NCBI RefSeq assembly: GCF_039812505.1
Contig: NZ_JBDIAQ010000077.1
Span: 1-15,948, forward strand
Direction: 5' to 3'
Length of the DNA: 15,948 bases
From: Intrasporangium_A sp039812505
GTDB taxonomy: Bacteria > Actinomycetota > Actinomycetes > Actinomycetales > Dermatophilaceae
This document shows positions 14,320-15,948 of the stretch, piece by piece. The position numbers were made by a program, and so were the translations under genes. Position 1 is the stretch's first letter; each line of letters opens with the position of its first letter. The notes under the pieces are model-generated. The model was not told where the DNA came from and searched no databases. It saw nothing but the letters and a program-made list of their open reading frames with translations.

Positions 14320-15942
14320 ATGTCGGCAGTCCCCCCCCCCGCCGTTGCGACGGGATCGACCCGAGCCACCGGCGGGCGCCGCTGGCTGGCGCTCGGCGCC
14401 ATCGCCCTGGCGGTCTCGCTCGTCATCATGGACGCGACGATCGCCAACGTCGCGCTGCCCGTCGTCATCGAGGACATCCACCTGACCGCGACAGAGGCGC
14501 AGTGGATGAACGCGATCTACGCGCTCGTGTTTGCCGGGCTGATCCTCACCTCGGGCCGGCTCGGTGACCTCTACGGGCGGCGCCGGCTGCTGCTGCTCGG
14601 GTTGGCCCTGTTCGGCGTGGCCTCGCTCTTCGCCGGGTCCGCCGACAGCGGCACGGCGCTCATCGCGGCCCGGTTCGCGCAGGGGCTCGGCGCGGCGGCG
14701 ATCTTCCCCTCGACCCTCTCGACCATCAACGCAATGTTCACCGGGCGGGACCGCGGTATCGCCTTCGCCGTGTACGGCGCGATGATCGGCGGGATGGCCG
14801 CCCTCGGCCCGCTCGTCGGCGGCTGGCTCGCCACCGACGTGAGCTGGCGCTGGGCCTTCTGGCTGAACCTGCCCTTCGTCGTCGTCGCCGGCGTGGGCAC
14901 CCTGCTGCTGGTCCCCGAGACCCGGGACGTGCTGGCCCGGCGGGGACTCGACCCGGTCGGAGTGGCGCTGGCGTCGGTCGGCATGGCCGCGGTCGTCTTC
15001 GGCCTGATCGAGTCCTCGACCTACGGCTGGGTCCGGCAGGATGACGGCGCGCTGTCCCCGGTGATCGTCACGCTCGTCGCCGGGGCCCTGCTGATCGGGG
15101 TCTTCGTCCTCGTCGAGCAGGCCCGGGCCCGGGCCGGGCGGGTGGTCCTGGTCGACCTTGGGCTGTTCCGGCTGCGCACCCTGCGCTACGGCGCCATCGC
15201 CGCGCTCGTCGTGGCGCTCGGCGAGTTCGGCCTGCTGTTCGCGCTGCCGTTGCTGCTGCAGGGCGCGATGGGCTACGACGCGCTGGGCACCGGCTGGCTC
15301 ATGGTGGCGCTCGCCGGCGGCACGTTCGCCACGAGCGGGCTCACGCCGCGGCTGACCGAACGGCTCGGCCAGCGCACCGTCGTGCGGGCCGGCCTGTTCC
15401 TCGAGGCGGTCGCCGTGGGCGGGCTCGCGCTCGTGCTGCCCGCCGGCAGCGCGGTCATCGCCGGGCTGCTGTTCGTCTACGGCACCGGGGTCGGGCTCGC
15501 CACGGCCCAGCTGACCAGCGTCATGCTGAGCGAGGTGCCGATCGCCCAGTCCGGCGAGGCGTCCGGTCTGCAGTCGACGGTGCGCCAGCTCGGTTCGGCG
15601 CTGGGCGTCGCGCTGCTCGGCGGCCTGCTGATCGGCAACCTCGGCTCCGGGCTGGCCGACTCCCTGTCCGGCACCTCGATGCCGGCCGCCCAGCAGGCTC
15701 AGGTGGTGCGCGTCGTCAAGCAGTCCGCCGGCGCCGCGATCCCGGCGCTCGAGCACCAGCCGGGTCTGGCCGCCGCGGCGGCGCCGGCCCGGGAGGCGAT
15801 GGTCTCGGCCGCCAAGGAGACGACGGGGCTCGCCGCCGGCGTGCTCGCGCTCGGCCTGCTCGCCACCCTCGCGCTGCCCGCGGAGCGCCGCGACGAGGAG
15901 GCCGACGCGCCCGAGCCGGTCACCGCGGACCGGCGCGGCTGA
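14320..15942 (+). CDS. MFS drug exporter, DHA2 (EmrB/QacA-like) family
   Basis: This 540-aa integral membrane protein should have about 14 helices. WLALGAIALAVSLVIMDATI carries the first helix with the conserved D-A-T-I/N-V-A-L signature. GRLGDLYGRRRLL (near residues 79-91) is MFS motif A. GGMAALGPLVGGWLA, followed by WRWAFWLNLPF, is the antiporter motif C region. Members export drugs or metabolites by proton antiport; the substrate is unknown. AAGGAG at 14309-14314 fixes ATG 14320, although the frame is open further upstream. Codons 4-8 contain a run of ten C. The divergent TetR is the likely regulator. A charged tail (RRDEEADAPEPVTADRRG) ends the protein six bases before the window edge. 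Confidence 0.92.
   Translation: MSAVPPPAVATGSTRATGGRRWLALGAIALAVSLVIMDATIANVALPVVIEDIHLTATEAQWMNAIYALVFAGLILTSGRLGDLYGRRRLLLLGLALFGVASLFAGSADSGTALIAARFAQGLGAAAIFPSTLSTINAMFTGRDRGIAFAVYGAMIGGMAALGPLVGGWLATDVSWRWAFWLNLPFVVVAGVGTLLLVPETRDVLARRGLDPVGVALASVGMAAVVFGLIESSTYGWVRQDDGALSPVIVTLVAGALLIGVFVLVEQARARAGRVVLVDLGLFRLRTLRYGAIAALVVALGEFGLLFALPLLLQGAMGYDALGTGWLMVALAGGTFATSGLTPRLTERLGQRTVVRAGLFLEAVAVGGLALVLPAGSAVIAGLLFVYGTGVGLATAQLTSVMLSEVPIAQSGEASGLQSTVRQLGSALGVALLGGLLIGNLGSGLADSLSGTSMPAAQQAQVVRVVKQSAGAAIPALEHQPGLAAAAAPAREAMVSAAKETTGLAAGVLALGLLATLALPAERRDEEADAPEPVTADRRG
14331..14340 (+). repeat. Run of ten C near the exporter start
   Basis: Ten consecutive C fall in codons 4 to 7 of the exporter (GTC CCC CCC CCC). 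The present length keeps the gene in frame. Gain or loss of one C would shift the frame after only a few residues. Confidence 0.9.
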
Positions 15943-15948
15943 GCCGGC

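Noticed and set aside
14278..15756. 492-aa minus-strand open frame opposite the exporter
   Set aside because: It is an extremely polar shadow of a membrane-protein gene and has no recognisable motif.

Overview
The window is very GC-rich throughout, with GTG starts, many 4-bp ATGA/GTGA stop-start overlaps and likely leaderless transcripts. This points to an actinobacterium. A member of Micrococcales, perhaps Intrasporangiaceae, is a guess from overall style only. The contents look chromosomal: no transposase, integrase, phage gene, CRISPR array, tRNA or rRNA was seen.

Left part (1-4.5 kb, minus strand). A P-loop ATPase with a C-terminal winged-helix-like region has an Arg in place of the P-loop Lys. 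It is driven by a good TTGACA-type promoter overlaid with inverted repeats and probably starts leaderlessly. Its 3' end runs into two copies of a ~102-bp tandem duplication. That duplication re-creates an ATGA junction, encodes a 34-aa mini-ORF, and leads into a gene that leaves the window. Upstream of the ATPase lies a decayed ECF sigma factor (region 2 only). Upstream of that is a 941-aa LAL-type LuxR regulator.

Middle (4.6-8.3 kb). Divergent from the LAL regulator is a tight three-gene operon: a 115-aa unknown, a cytoplasmic YceI-like lipocalin-fold protein and an imidazolonepropionase-like amidohydrolase. The operon ends against a convergent MBL-fold hydrolase. The gap between them is filled by five units of a 38-bp tandem repeat.

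Right-centre (8.4-11.9 kb). An sdhCAB operon encodes a b558-type, single-membrane-subunit succinate dehydrogenase. Its genes overlap by 4 bp and all the cluster and flavin ligands are present.

Right (11.9-15.9 kb). A three-gene cassette comprises a ribbon-helix-helix protein, a DUF4097 beta-repeat protein without a signal peptide, and a small Arg-rich protein. The first gene appears leaderless and has operator-like repeats in its promoter. The small Arg-rich gene overlaps the 3' end of a convergent TetR gene by 53 bp. TetR is divergent from a DHA2-type MFS exporter. Two 19-bp operator-like repeats lie between them, and a run of ten C sits just inside the exporter start, a possible slippage site.

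The RHH/DUF4097/small-protein cassette is the best candidate for a poorly described system. The ATPase with its duplicated gene junction and the poly-C exporter switch come next.
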